Assembly: GCA_944412445.1 (NCBI GenBank)
Contig: CALYBJ010000004.1
Location: 25,210-89,209 of the forward strand
From: an uncultured Clostridia bacterium
GTDB lineage: Bacteria > Bacillota > Clostridia > Oscillospirales > Acutalibacteraceae
Length of the DNA stretch: 64,000 bases
Reading direction: 5' to 3'
Part shown: positions 53,627-63,254 of the stretch, piece after piece
Layout: each line of letters opens with the position of its first letter
Position numbering within the stretch: position 1 is the first letter of the stretch
Made by a program: the position numbers and the translations under genes
The notes under the pieces: generated by a model
Told to the model about the DNA's origin: nothing
Database searches by the model: none
What the model saw: the letters and a program-made list of their open reading frames with translations, nothing else

Positions 53627-56600
53627 TTAAGAGAACAAGCTCTTAAAGAATTGAACAAGTCTTTCAAAGAACTGCTTGATCAATGCTATAATTCTTGCGA
53701 AACCTGAAAGCGTGGGATTATCGGTCTCACCGGCATTCAGAAGCTGCTGAATGTAGTAGTCAATGTTACCGAGATCCTGGAACATATCTATAATGCTGAA
53801 ATCAACATTTTCAAAACGTCCGCCCAAGTTATCCGCAACAGGAACAAGTACCTTGTAAATCGTAAATACAAGCCCCATTGTCTTATCTGCAAGATTGTTT
53901 GCGTTTGCCTGCTGGTTGAGATACATAAATATCTCCATCAGAAGCTCATCGTTATTAACCTCGTCATCAAGCTGGCAGTAGCCTATAAGGAAGTTTGCTA
54001 CATTCTCTGCGTTATCAGCGAAGAACAGCGTCTCGGTTACAATTCTCAAGAGAAGCGTTACCAAATCAGCGCCTCCGGAAGCATTCAGGTAAATGTAGTC
54101 ATTTCCTGAAACAGAGGTCTTCTCCTGAATTGTACCTGAGCAAAGAGTTGTAAGGTCAATATACGGAAGTGAAATCTTAAGAGTGCCCACAGCGTAAACA
54201 TTTTCAGTTACCGTCTGCATCTCCATATTGACTATCTGATTGCCTTCATCATCATAGGTGGGATTGCCGTCGGCATCAAGAACAGGTACAGGTACTTCCT
54301 TTTCAACCTGCTTCGTACCTAAAACAATGTTCTGGTTTTCAATATCAAATGAAAGTGTTTCACCGAGAAGGCTGTCAAGCAAGCCGTTAACAAGCTGGTT
54401 AAGATCCAGATCAAGAGGAAGTGAAAGGTTCAGAGCCAAATCGCCTATCTTAATATTTGACAGCAAGCTGTTAAGCAGCGGATAAGCGTCAAAAACAGGC
54501 TGAAGAATATCCAAGAGTACATATACGAAGTGAAGGAAGTTATTAAGTACACCGTTCAGACCGCCTATTGAAACGAAGAACGCAATGTTCGGTATCGCAC
54601 TTATAAGCGTGCTTACAGGATTTGCAATCAGGTCTTCAGCAAAACGTAATATGGGACTTAATACATAGAATACCGAATCAAAGTTTTCCGCAACGTCACT
54701 TGTGCCGTTAAAGCTCATACGGAAGTACTCTTCATAGGAAACTAAGCCGTCGTTTGCGCTTAATGCTTCCATAAGAGGAATCCATGAATAGTAGAACGAT
54801 TCATAACCGGGGATGTTTATAAGATCCAGAAGGCTCAGGTCATCGCCTGCAAACAGGTACTTAAACAGGAATGAGAAAGGAGAAAGTATTGCGGAAATGC
54901 CTCTTATAAAGATTTCAGCATCTGAATACTTCGCTGTAATCTCAACATTATTGAAGCCCCAGTCGAAGGATTCGCCTGTTATTGTTTCATTGGTTTCAGC
55001 ATCAACTGATGTTTTATAGAATGTTGTTGCATCATACTCTTCTTTGCCGTAGTTATTAAACTGCTTATACAGTTCCGAATAAACCTCAGTGTTTCGTCCG
55101 GCACCGTCAAACGCATATGTCAATGCTTCCATAAGAACCGGCTTAGAGAAGTCAACATCAAGGACTGCTTTTAATATAACGGGGAGATCCACAGCCTCAA
55201 GGCCGTCAATGTTGCTGTACAGCAATGTAGCAAGGGTGCTTAATGTTTCATTGTTAAATACATACTGGCTGAGAAGACCGTTAAGCATATCGCTCAGTGA
55301 GCTGCTGTTTTCAAGCTTAAGCATCTTAAATACATTGTTTACAATGCCGTCAAGATTGTCAACCACATATTCACTGTCTTCCCTTGACCAATACTCTGTA
55401 TAAAGTACGCCTGTACCGTAGTTATAGTCGTTTGCCGCCTCGGCATAGCTCAAAATCTCGTCAGTATGGAAGTCAACATACTCAACATCGTATACATGAT
55501 CCGAACCGGGTCTTACAACGCCGTTTACTATTTCGTAAAGACTTCCTGTTTCATTCTTGTAGAACAGCTCGTAAAGGGCTGCGATTGATTCGTCGGGATG
55601 CAAGCTGATATTGTCAATAATATCCTGAATTCTTAAGCCGTTGAACAGCTCCTGAGTTAATGTGTCACCCAAGCCGAACGCATCAATAAGAGTATAGTCA
55701 TTTGTAAACTGACCGTCTTTATAAACTCTGTACTGAAGAGCTGAGAACAGATAACGGAAGATGTAAAGAAGTACAAGTCCCTTTGTGTCGCTGCCGTCAA
55801 TATTCATATCAATATAATATCTCTGATATGCGGGCCATGTTGTTGCCTGTCCGTCTTTGCCGGTCATGGTAAACGCTTTATATCTGCCGGAGGTTGTGCT
55901 GCTTACCGTTCCCGTTGCCTGAAGCTTATACTCCATAAGTGACGGAAGCGATACAGCTTCCTGAAGAGTTCTGACACTCTGAACTACTGTATATTCGCCG
56001 GAAGCTTCAACATCGGCAGGCAGGAAGGTTGTTCTTGTTACAACGCCCTCTCCTGTTTCATCGTCAATTACAGTATATTCATAATACTTATATACCTCGG
56101 TTGAATATTCGTCTTCGGTTGCTGTTGTATCGTTGTGCGCCGTTACAACATATCCCGCAGCGTTGCTCCAGCCTACGCTGTCATAAATAGCGTACTCATT
56201 GGGGTTGCCGTTTTCGTCCGTGGCTTTTACTAAAGTAGTATATAAATCATTCTGATAAAGATTCAGATTTCCGAATGAATCCATATAGGCTTCCGTTACG
56301 CCTATTGTCATTGTACTTTCATCATATCCGGGAGAGTCCGGCCTGTGTACGGCAGAATCACCGTCTGCATGATAACCTACAACAGGAATGCCGGTGTCAA
56401 CATTGATACCGATAAGCTGAATAATACCTGACAAGGAATCAAGGAAATTAAGTGCGTCACCGAGTAAATCTCCTACCTTAAGAGTATATACAGCACCGTA
56501 ATCTGCTGCGAACTGCAAACCAATCGGAATGCTCAGATTCTTAATTGAAGATAACAATCCGCCTTCAGTGAAATAATATGAAAGGTTGGGAAGCGCTGTA

Positions 56601-58867
56601 AGGATAGTTCCTATAGGATCCTTAAGTACAACATTTATAATCCAGTCAATCAAAGGATTAAGAAGACCCTCATTAAGGAATTTTTCAACAGACTGCTTGT
56701 TTCTTCCTGAATCCGGTATAATTACCGCAGCTTTCTGCTCAAATTCCGAACCGGAAACAAGATTAGGTATACCCAATGCTTCAAGTATAGGAAGAAGAAC
56801 ATCATTGTATGCAGCAATATCTTTAATGTAAACTATTACATCAAAAATCATCTGACCTACTTTAAGTCTTGTTTCCTGATTTCCGAGTATAACAGCAAGA
56901 AGAGGAGCTATGGGTGCAAGTATTGCGCAAAGCGCATCCTGGAATTTTGTTCTGTCTCCGTTTATTCCCCACTTAAGAGCGTCAAAGTCAACATCTCTCC
57001 ATCTGTCGCCGCAGTATGTATCACCGTATTTTGCTTCCTGACCGATGGACAAATATCCGGGAGTTGAATACCATCCGCTTGTAGATGTATCCATTGTGCC
57101 GCCTTTTGCAGCTTTTAATATATCATGATTGCTCTGCATATCGGGGAACTCAGTATTATTTACCGTATATCCGTAATTATTCCATACATAAGCAACACCG
57201 GCAGGATTCAAGCCAACGCCGATTGAAGTAAGAGCTCCGTAAATAAGCGCAAGCCAGCCGTCATCATTTTCAAGAATCCAGTCAATTATTCCGTTAAGAG
57301 CGCCGCCAGCAACTCCGCTTAAAGCACCATTGACGAAATCATCGGTAAGATTTTCATCTAAAAGATTGGTAACCATGGGATAAAGGAAGCCCATAATTGC
57401 ATTAATAATAGAATCATCAAACAGGAAGTTTTGAATTACCTGAACAAGAACCTCCTGAGCTGTGTCAGCCTGAACACCGTAGAAAACCTTATCAGCATAC
57501 TTGGGATCGCTGAAATCTATAAAAGATTTAATAATATCGCCGATGTCCTTGCTTGTCATCAAAGCGTCAATCTTGCTTACAATTGTTGTAACCTTATCGG
57601 TTGTAACCTTGTAAACAACATTTGTTCCGTCATCATTATAATACTTTTCATAAGTATGCGTAGGAAGATATGTATCAAGGGATGTGTTTCCTACAATAGG
57701 AGTCAGCTGTGTTATAAGGTTCATGTAGCTGTATGCGTCATCACCAAATACAGCAAGCTTAGCTTCATTTGAAAGGCTGCTGAAAGTGTCATAGCCATTG
57801 CGGATATCAGCATAATATGAATCAATAATCTGCTGATTTGTCATGTTGTCAAGCATACCCTCTGAATAATATGTGCTGAAATATCCGTCAAGGGTTCCCT
57901 TTAAATTGCTGAGTTCTCTTCTTGATGTGTCAATTGATGTCTTATCCTTATCTGCAGTATAGCCGTTATTATAGTACTGAGCCTTTGTTCCGGAATCATC
58001 AAAGGATCTGCTCATGGACCATTCAACAGTCAAATATCTGACACGAAGATCCCCTGCGCTTAAGCTTTCGGTAAGGAGAACAGTTTCAAGATCTGTATAG
58101 CAGTAGAAAATAAAATCATGGAACCAGTTGCCTGAATTAACGGTTGTGCAGTTTCCGCTGAAGTAACCAATTACAGTTTCAACATTGCAATAATCAAATA
58201 ATGTTCCTACAGTACAGTTGTCAAGGCTTACACCTTCCGGCCAAATGTCCTCGCTGTCTGCGTTATCAAAATACTTTTCTTCACCGTTGACAACCTCATA
58301 AGTTTTAACAGTGGAACGGGCAACAAGCTTGCCGTATGCGTCAATAAGGTATGAATAACCGTCAAGGAAAAGGTATTTTCCGTCATCGCCTTTAAAGAGC
58401 CTTAACTCTTCGGAAGCAGCTTCTATTATCATAGGTATAGTATAATTGCCGGTACCGTACTCAGTACTCATAATCTTGTCAACTATACCAAGATAAGCGT
58501 TTGCCGCCTCTCTGATATGATTCTGGGAGTCATCCTTAGCGGTAACGGTATGAGTATATGAAAATGCACGGATAGGATTCTGATCGTCATCCTCATATTC
58601 ATAGTCACCGGACTCGTTTGAAACCGAATACTGCTCCAGATCACCGACTAAGCTTTTAATCGGGTATCCGTTTTCATCAGTATTAACAACATAGTTTGTT
58701 GATGAACCTGTTGATTCGGTTTTGTAGCTGAAGAAAGAATATGCAAGACTTCTGTAAAGAGCGCTTGTCTCGCTGTCGGCAGCAAATGCCACAAGACTTA
58801 CCGATAAAGCCGAAGCCATCATCAAGACAGCAAGAAATACGCTTAAAGTCTTTTTCAAAATCTTCAT
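53627..58867 (-). CDS. giant secreted protein of unknown function, 1746 residues
   Basis: The largest gene of the window; I recognise no known domain. A clear signal peptide (MKILKKTLSVFLAVLMMASA..., cleavage after SLVAFA near residue 29) means export. The mature protein is acidic, Tyr/Asp/Asn-rich and carries many Leu/Ile-rich amphipathic stretches rather than true membrane helices. A module recurs: AILAPIAPLLAVILGN (about 645) ... DPIGTILTALPNLSYYFTEGGLL (about 749-773), and AILSPFSFLFKYLFAG (about 1325) ... NPVSTLISAIPNIAFFVSIGGL (about 1412-1435). No LPXTG, SLH, dockerin or lipobox is seen. The end IIALIKQFFERLVQFFKSLFS is a hydrophobic/basic amphipathic helix. It is monocistronic, with promoter, 100-base leader and strong terminator. 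Confidence 0.85.
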   Translation of the reverse strand: MKILKKTLSVFLAVLMMASALSVSLVAFAADSETSALYRSLAYSFFSYKTESTGSSTNYVVNTDENGYPIKSLVGDLEQYSVSNESGDYEYEDDDQNPIRAFSYTHTVTAKDDSQNHIREAANAYLGIVDKIMSTEYGTGNYTIPMIIEAASEELRLFKGDDGKYLFLDGYSYLIDAYGKLVARSTVKTYEVVNGEEKYFDNADSEDIWPEGVSLDNCTVGTLFDYCNVETVIGYFSGNCTTVNSGNWFHDFIFYCYTDLETVLLTESLSAGDLRVRYLTVEWSMSRSFDDSGTKAQYYNNGYTADKDKTSIDTSRRELSNLKGTLDGYFSTYYSEGMLDNMTNQQIIDSYYADIRNGYDTFSSLSNEAKLAVFGDDAYSYMNLITQLTPIVGNTSLDTYLPTHTYEKYYNDDGTNVVYKVTTDKVTTIVSKIDALMTSKDIGDIIKSFIDFSDPKYADKVFYGVQADTAQEVLVQVIQNFLFDDSIINAIMGFLYPMVTNLLDENLTDDFVNGALSGVAGGALNGIIDWILENDDGWLALIYGALTSIGVGLNPAGVAYVWNNYGYTVNNTEFPDMQSNHDILKAAKGGTMDTSTSGWYSTPGYLSIGQEAKYGDTYCGDRWRDVDFDALKWGINGDRTKFQDALCAILAPIAPLLAVILGNQETRLKVGQMIFDVIVYIKDIAAYNDVLLPILEALGIPNLVSGSEFEQKAAVIIPDSGRNKQSVEKFLNEGLLNPLIDWIINVVLKDPIGTILTALPNLSYYFTEGGLLSSIKNLSIPIGLQFAADYGAVYTLKVGDLLGDALNFLDSLSGIIQLIGINVDTGIPVVGYHADGDSAVHRPDSPGYDESTMTIGVTEAYMDSFGNLNLYQNDLYTTLVKATDENGNPNEYAIYDSVGWSNAAGYVVTAHNDTTATEDEYSTEVYKYYEYTVIDDETGEGVVTRTTFLPADVEASGEYTVVQSVRTLQEAVSLPSLMEYKLQATGTVSSTTSGRYKAFTMTGKDGQATTWPAYQRYYIDMNIDGSDTKGLVLLYIFRYLFSALQYRVYKDGQFTNDYTLIDAFGLGDTLTQELFNGLRIQDIIDNISLHPDESIAALYELFYKNETGSLYEIVNGVVRPGSDHVYDVEYVDFHTDEILSYAEAANDYNYGTGVLYTEYWSREDSEYVVDNLDGIVNNVFKMLKLENSSSLSDMLNGLLSQYVFNNETLSTLATLLYSNIDGLEAVDLPVILKAVLDVDFSKPVLMEALTYAFDGAGRNTEVYSELYKQFNNYGKEEYDATTFYKTSVDAETNETITGESFDWGFNNVEITAKYSDAEIFIRGISAILSPFSFLFKYLFAGDDLSLLDLINIPGYESFYYSWIPLMEALSANDGLVSYEEYFRMSFNGTSDVAENFDSVFYVLSPILRFAEDLIANPVSTLISAIPNIAFFVSIGGLNGVLNNFLHFVYVLLDILQPVFDAYPLLNSLLSNIKIGDLALNLSLPLDLDLNQLVNGLLDSLLGETLSFDIENQNIVLGTKQVEKEVPVPVLDADGNPTYDDEGNQIVNMEMQTVTENVYAVGTLKISLPYIDLTTLCSGTIQEKTSVSGNDYIYLNASGGADLVTLLLRIVTETLFFADNAENVANFLIGYCQLDDEVNNDELLMEIFMYLNQQANANNLADKTMGLVFTIYKVLVPVADNLGGRFENVDFSIIDMFQDLGNIDYYIQQLLNAGETDNPTLSGFARIIALIKQFFERLVQFFKSLFS

Positions 58868-58971
58868 CTTTTCATCCCCTTTTGAATGTTTATATCCGGA
58901 AAAATAAGCATTGAAATTTAAAATAAAAATTTCAAAAAAATTTACAAATACTTATAATTTCTCCTTTTGTA

Positions 58972-59000
58972 ATTATACATTACATTATACGGGTTTTCAA
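58972..59000 (-). promoter_or_regulatory. promoter of the giant secreted protein gene
   Basis: On the minus strand TTGAAA (59000-58995), 17 bases, TATAAT (58977-58972). The roughly 100-base leader contains an extended hairpin around GAAATTT...AAATTTC (58912-58933) and ends in AAGGGGATG before the start codon. Confidence 0.6.
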
Positions 59001-59101
59001 GGTTATTTTAAAAAAAATGAATAGTAAAGCTCAATTTTTTAGTATTTATACATAATAGTTTAAAACATTTTGTGCAGTGTGATGAAAAAATCTCTTGAGT
59101 A

Positions 59102-59130
59102 TTGATTTTTATAATTTTATATCTTATAAT
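59102..59130 (+). promoter_or_regulatory. promoter of tRNA-Leu(CAA)
   Basis: TTGATT (59102-59107), 17 bases, TATAAT (59125-59130). The remaining 58868-59101 gap is AT-rich with no further feature. Confidence 0.65.
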
Positions 59131-59143
59131 AATGCTGTTATTT

Positions 59144-59230
59144 GCCGGTGTGATGGAATTGGCAGACGTGCTGGACTCAAAATCCAGTGGTAGCGATACC
59201 GTACCGGTTCGACCCCGGTCACCGGCACCA
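59144..59230 (+). tRNA. tRNA-Leu (anticodon CAA)
   Basis: Class II tRNA. Acceptor GCCGGTG (59144-59150) pairs with CACCGGC (59220-59226), discriminator A and encoded CCA (59228-59230). The anticodon arm CTGGA-CTCAAAA-TCCAG gives CAA. A long variable arm and T loop TTCGACC are present. Confidence 0.96.
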
Positions 59231-59231
59231 A

Positions 59232-59263
59232 AAAAACACCCTTTCCGGGTGTTTTTTATTTTT
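59232..59263 (+). terminator. intrinsic terminator of tRNA-Leu(CAA)
   Basis: ACACCC (59236-59241, extended by A residues) pairs with GGGTGT (59247-59252), followed by TTTTTATTTTTT. Confidence 0.88.
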
Positions 59264-59287
59264 TAATTTTGAATTGGATTTGATTTT

Positions 59288-59839
59288 ATGGAAAAAGTAA
59301 CGGTATTATTCTGTTCTCCTAACAAAAACGGCTCAACGGCTAATTTGTTAAACACTTTCATGTCCGGCTGTCCGTATAACACAAAGAAATACGATATTTA
59401 TTCGCTAAATATTAAGCCCTGCATAGGATGCAATCACTGTGAACAAACAGGAAAATGTATAATAAATGATGATATGAACACTGTTTTATCAGATATATTT
59501 TCCTCTGAATATGTGATTTTCGCATCACCTGTTTATAATTACTCTTTTCCTTCGCCAATGAAAGCGTTTCTGGATCGTCTTCAGCCTCTGTTTTTCTCAA
59601 ATAATTATAAATTTTCCGAGCACAATCGTAAAGGTTTTTTACTTGCCGCAGCAGGCAAAAGCGGCAGATTCTCCAGAGAAATCATGGAAAAACAAACAAA
59701 ACTTGCTTTTGAGGAGCTGTCCGCTGAATTTTGCGGAAGTTTTTTTCAGACAAATACCGACAAGAGTTTTGCTTTACAATATGATGAGTACTGTAAAGTA
59801 AACTTGTTGTCAAAAAAATTCTTTGATAAACACAGTTAA
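59288..59839 (+). CDS. flavodoxin-fold NAD(P)H-dependent oxidoreductase
   Basis: A 183-residue flavoprotein of the NADPH-dependent FMN reductase / flavodoxin-like family. The FMN phosphate loop is CSPNKNGSTANLLN (residues 9-22), PVYNYSFPSPMKAFLDR near residue 80 contacts the flavin, and AAAGKSGR follows. The cysteine-rich segment KPCIGCNHCEQTGKC (near 46) resembles iron-sulfur flavoproteins, which hold a [4Fe-4S] cluster in anaerobes; the spacing here is CxxCxxCxxxxxC. It converges on the PHP gene with a four-base overlap of coding ends. Confidence 0.85.
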   Translation: MEKVTVLFCSPNKNGSTANLLNTFMSGCPYNTKKYDIYSLNIKPCIGCNHCEQTGKCIINDDMNTVLSDIFSSEYVIFASPVYNYSFPSPMKAFLDRLQPLFFSNNYKFSEHNRKGFLLAAAGKSGRFSREIMEKQTKLAFEELSAEFCGSFFQTNTDKSFALQYDEYCKVNLLSKKFFDKHS

Positions 59840-60504
59840 AGGGTTTTCAAGCTGTATTTTCCTGCCAGAAGATTAGCTCTGAAGCTTTTGGAATTCTTAA
59901 CGAAATTCTCTAAATATACTCCGCCTCTTGCCAAATCCTCCGTTTCATGAAAATCCGAACCGGAGGTTGTCATAAGGTGGTATTTTTTTGCCCACATTGC
60001 CGCTATATCATTCGCCGAGTCATGCCTTTTGTTTCCGTTAAATACCTCTATGCCGTCAATGTCATGCGGCTTTGCTATTGTTATGCCCGGTCTGAAGGGA
60101 TGCGCCTGAATTATCGTCATCTGATTTTGTTCGCATAATCTTTTAAATTCTTTTTCTTTAAGATGCGTAAACCATTCGTTTTCAAACAAAAAGTCCTCTG
60201 TTAATCCCAGAACCAAATAGTCGTTCATATTTTCGTCAAATCTTAATTCGGCTCCCAGCATTACCGAAAAGCTTTCCGTTTCATATTTCTTTGCTTCCCT
60301 GTAGCCCTGCAAATAATATTCGATTTTTTCTGTCCAGTTTTCACCTTTATAGTTAATATTGAGATACTCAGTTCCCAGATGGTCGGTAACCAAAACGCCC
60401 GAATAGCCGGCGTTTTTATACATCTCAATTCCGTCCTTAGCGCTCACTTTTCCGCATCTGCTGACTTCCGATGTATGAAAATGCGTTTCGTATAAATATT
60501 TCAT
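59836..60504 (-). CDS. PHP-domain metal-dependent phosphoesterase
   Basis: A 222-residue PHP-superfamily protein. The motifs ETHFHTSEVSRCG (residues 6-18), VTDHLG near 39, a Glu in LGAELRFD near 85, AHPFRPG near 134 and SGSDFHETED near 182 supply the metal ligands. It is shorter than histidinol phosphatases and closer to small PHP phosphoesterases. It is unrelated in sequence detail to the HisJ-type protein at 6060-6878. The substrate is unknown. Its end overlaps the oxidoreductase gene on the other strand by four bases. Confidence 0.85.
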   Translation of the reverse strand: MKYLYETHFHTSEVSRCGKVSAKDGIEMYKNAGYSGVLVTDHLGTEYLNINYKGENWTEKIEYYLQGYREAKKYETESFSVMLGAELRFDENMNDYLVLGLTEDFLFENEWFTHLKEKEFKRLCEQNQMTIIQAHPFRPGITIAKPHDIDGIEVFNGNKRHDSANDIAAMWAKKYHLMTTSGSDFHETEDLARGGVYLENFVKNSKSFRANLLAGKYSLKTL

Positions 60505-60586
60505 TTCAAAACTTCCTTTGCTTTTTTCTCTGTTTTATTATATACTTCTTTATTTTTTTTTCAATATTCAGATTTAATTTAATAAA

Positions 60587-60619
60587 AATATTGCATTTAA
60601 CGCAATATTCTGTTAATAT
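60587..60619 (+). promoter_or_regulatory. promoter with palindromic operator candidate before Gfo/Idh gene
   Basis: TTGCAT (60591-60596), 17 bases, TAATAT (60614-60619). The -35 is covered by a perfect 8-bp inverted repeat, AATATTGC (60587-60594) and GCAATATT (60602-60609), spaced by seven bases. Its TTGC...GCAA form is reminiscent of LacI-family sites. The regulator is not in the window. Confidence 0.6.
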
Positions 60620-60651
60620 GTTTTTGCTACTTTTTTTAGGAGGAATAAAAA

Positions 60652-61722
60652 ATGAAAAAATTAAAGGCTGCTGTTATCGGCGTTGGCGGTATCAGCCATG
60701 AACACATTACCGCTTATTTAAACAATCCCAATGTTGAGCTTTATGCTTTTTGCGATATTAACGAAGAAAGGCTTTATCAAAAAGCCGAAAAATACGGCGT
60801 TGCCAAAGAGAGATGCTTCCTTGACAAGGACGAAATGCTTAAAGCTCTTCCGGAAATTGACATTGTAAGCGTTACAACTTGGAACAGCGCTCACGCTGAA
60901 TGTACCATTGCGGCTCTTAACGCAGGTAAAGACGTTATCTGCGAAAAGCCTATGGCTATGAACGCCGAAGAAGCTAAGAAAATGAAGGAAGCCGCAGAAA
61001 AAAACGGCAGACTTCTCCAAATCGGTTTCGTAAGACGCTTCGGCAACGACTGCAAGGTTGTCAAGGATTTTATTGACGCAGGCTCTTTCGGCGAAATTTA
61101 TTACGCCAAGGCGACTTACCTCAGAAGAAACGGCAATCCCGGCGGCTGGTTCGGCGACAAATCCCGTTCAGGCGGCGGCCCCCTTATTGATTTAGGCGTT
61201 CATGTTATCGACCTTGTAAGATACCTTTTAGGCCGTCCGAAGCCCGTTTCAGTTTACGGCGCTACTTTCCAGAAGCTTTTTAACAGACCCGATGTTATAT
61301 CTCAGAAGGCTTATGTTGCTTCCGATGTTAAAAAGACTGATATTTGCGATGTTGAGGACTTAGCCTCCGCAATGATTCGTTTTGACAACGGCGCTGTTTT
61401 ACATATTGAAGCCAGCTTCAGCCTTAATATCAAGAAACCCGAAGGCGATATTCAGCTTTTCGGAACAAAAGCAGGCTGCAAGCTTGATCCCCAGGTTGAA
61501 ATATTTACCGAAATGAATAACTATATGGTTAATGTTGACTTCGATGACGACACTGCCCTGTCCTTTAACGGACTTTTCGGCAACGAAATCAACCATTTCG
61601 TTGACTGCGTTTTAAACGGCACAGAGTGTATCGCTCCCGCTCAGGACGGTATCGATATGATGCAGATTCTTGACGCCATTTACGAGTCTGCCGCAACAGG
61701 CCACGAAGTAATTATCAAATAA
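60652..61722 (+). CDS. Gfo/Idh/MocA family oxidoreductase
   Basis: A 356-residue NAD(P)-dependent dehydrogenase, usually acting on sugars, inositols or sugar acids. The Rossmann motif is VIGVGGISHEHITAYL (residues 8-23), the EKP motif is in ICEKPMAMN near residue 100, and the catalytic block GPLIDLGVHVIDLVRYLLG near residue 178 carries the Asp and His. The C-terminal domain ends AAQDGIDMMQILDAIYESA-like, typical of the family. AGGAGG precedes the ATG. It lies 17 bases before a DUF5685 gene. Substrate unknown. Confidence 0.93.
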   Translation: MKKLKAAVIGVGGISHEHITAYLNNPNVELYAFCDINEERLYQKAEKYGVAKERCFLDKDEMLKALPEIDIVSVTTWNSAHAECTIAALNAGKDVICEKPMAMNAEEAKKMKEAAEKNGRLLQIGFVRRFGNDCKVVKDFIDAGSFGEIYYAKATYLRRNGNPGGWFGDKSRSGGGPLIDLGVHVIDLVRYLLGRPKPVSVYGATFQKLFNRPDVISQKAYVASDVKKTDICDVEDLASAMIRFDNGAVLHIEASFSLNIKKPEGDIQLFGTKAGCKLDPQVEIFTEMNNYMVNVDFDDDTALSFNGLFGNEINHFVDCVLNGTECIAPAQDGIDMMQILDAIYESAATGHEVIIK

Positions 61723-61739
61723 TTTTTCGGAGGATTACA

Positions 61740-62594
61740 TTGTACGGATATATAAGAACACATCGTCCCGAGCTTAAGGTTTGGGAAGATGAAGCATACA
61801 AGGGCATATACTGCTCTCTGTGCAGGGAGCTTGGGAAAAAATACGGTTTGCCGGCAAGAATGTTTTTAAGCTTCGACACAACTTTTTTTGCCGTCGCACT
61901 TATGTCTTTATCTCCCTGCCCCATTCAGTTTGAAAAGAAAAAATGTCCGTTTAATCCTTCCAAAAAATGCAATATGTGCAAAAACAGGCAGGAGGAAATT
62001 TCTTACGCAGCGGATATTTCCGTCCTGCTTCTTTATTATAAAATTAAAGATAACATAAAAGATTCAACATTTTTTAAAGCTTTGCTGTATAAATTTGCTT
62101 TACTGCTTATATTGTTTTACTATAAGAAAGCCAAAAAATATTCGCCGGAAGCCGACAAAATAATTGAAAGCTATATTTTAAAACAAAACGAAATCGAAAA
62201 TGCAAGGTCATCGTCTGTTGATGAAGCAGCCGAGCCTACAGCAAAAATGATGTCAGAACTGTTTTACCAAGGTGAAAAAGACGAGGACAGGAAAATTATA
62301 CGGCGTCAGCTTGGATATAATATCGGAAGATGGATTTATATGATCGACGCCTTTGACGATATTGAAAAGGACAGAAAATCAGGTAATTACAATCCCTTTA
62401 TACAGAGCGGAAACACTGACTGCGAGAAAATAAAAGGCGATATTCTTATGACGGCCGGCGAAGCTGCAAAAGCTTTTGATTTGCTGGATGTTAAAAAATT
62501 CGGCGGCATTGTAAAAAATGTTATTTACGACGGTTTATATTATCAAACCTTAAAAATCTACGAAAGGAGAAGCAATAATGAGCAATCCTTATGA
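61740..62594 (+). CDS. DUF5685 family protein
   Basis: A 284-residue protein that matches the uncharacterised DUF5685 family: the start MYGYIRTHRPELKVWEDEAY is followed by GIYCSLCRELGKKYGLPARMFLSFDTTFFA and cysteine pairs CPFNPSKKCNMC (about residues 75-86). A charged helical C-terminal half contains GRWIYMIDAFDDIEKDRKSGNYNP near residue 200, with acidic DxxDD-like motifs reminiscent of isoprenoid-synthase-type helices. The start codon is TTG with GGAGG upstream. It overlaps the J-domain-like gene by 17 bases. The function is unknown. Confidence 0.8.
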   Translation: MYGYIRTHRPELKVWEDEAYKGIYCSLCRELGKKYGLPARMFLSFDTTFFAVALMSLSPCPIQFEKKKCPFNPSKKCNMCKNRQEEISYAADISVLLLYYKIKDNIKDSTFFKALLYKFALLLILFYYKKAKKYSPEADKIIESYILKQNEIENARSSSVDEAAEPTAKMMSELFYQGEKDEDRKIIRRQLGYNIGRWIYMIDAFDDIEKDRKSGNYNPFIQSGNTDCEKIKGDILMTAGEAAKAFDLLDVKKFGGIVKNVIYDGLYYQTLKIYERRSNNEQSL

Positions 62595-63243
62595 AGTATT
62601 AGGCGTTTCACCTGACGCGTCCGATGAGGAAATTAAAAACGCTTACAGAGAGAAAGCCAGAATGTATCAGGAGGACAAATATCAGGACGGTCCTCTTTCC
62701 GGAATTGCCGACAAAAAGATGCAGGAGCTTGACAACGCTTACGATGAAATTATAGCCGGCAGACGCTCCGGAGCATCTTACTCTTCTTCATCCTCATATT
62801 CTGCCGGATCAGCCTATAATTCAAGCAATTCCTACGGCGGAAGCTCCTATACTCAAGGCTCTTATACCTCTCCTACCTATGCCGAAATCAGAAATCAGAT
62901 TAAAAAGAATAATCTTGACGCCGCTCAGGATATGCTTGACAGAATCCATCCCAGCCAGCGAATTGCGGAATGGTATTATCTTCAGGGGATGGTTCAGCAG
63001 AAAAAAGGCTGGGCTAACGCCGCTTTTGAAAATTACCAAAGAGCCTATCAAACAGACTCATCCAACCCGGAATACGCAAGAGCATATCAAAGCATGAACA
63101 GCCAGCGAAGCGGCGGATACAGAACGGTAAATACCGACAGAGGCTCCGGCTCCGAGTGCTCTTTCTGCAATATCTGCCAGGGATTAATTTGCGCAGACTG
63201 CTGCTGTGAATGTATGGGCGGAGACCTTATTCCCTGCTGCTGA
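62578..63243 (+). CDS. J-domain-like protein lacking HPD, with Cys-rich tail
   Basis: A 221-residue protein. The first about 62 residues fold as a J domain by pattern (NPYEVLGVSPDASDEEIKNAY, MQELDNAYDEI), but the HPD tripeptide needed to activate DnaK is replaced by QED (MYQEDKY). A Ser/Tyr/Gly-rich linker (about 63-100) is followed by TPR-like helices (about 103-165: AEWYYLQGMVQQKKGWANAAF) and a C-terminal cluster of ten cysteines within 28 residues. It overlaps the DUF5685 gene and precedes a membrane protein gene, suggesting a functional trio. Confidence 0.82.
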   Translation: MSNPYEVLGVSPDASDEEIKNAYREKARMYQEDKYQDGPLSGIADKKMQELDNAYDEIIAGRRSGASYSSSSSYSAGSAYNSSNSYGGSSYTQGSYTSPTYAEIRNQIKKNNLDAAQDMLDRIHPSQRIAEWYYLQGMVQQKKGWANAAFENYQRAYQTDSSNPEYARAYQSMNSQRSGGYRTVNTDRGSGSECSFCNICQGLICADCCCECMGGDLIPCC

Positions 63244-63254
63244 TAGGTGATAAA

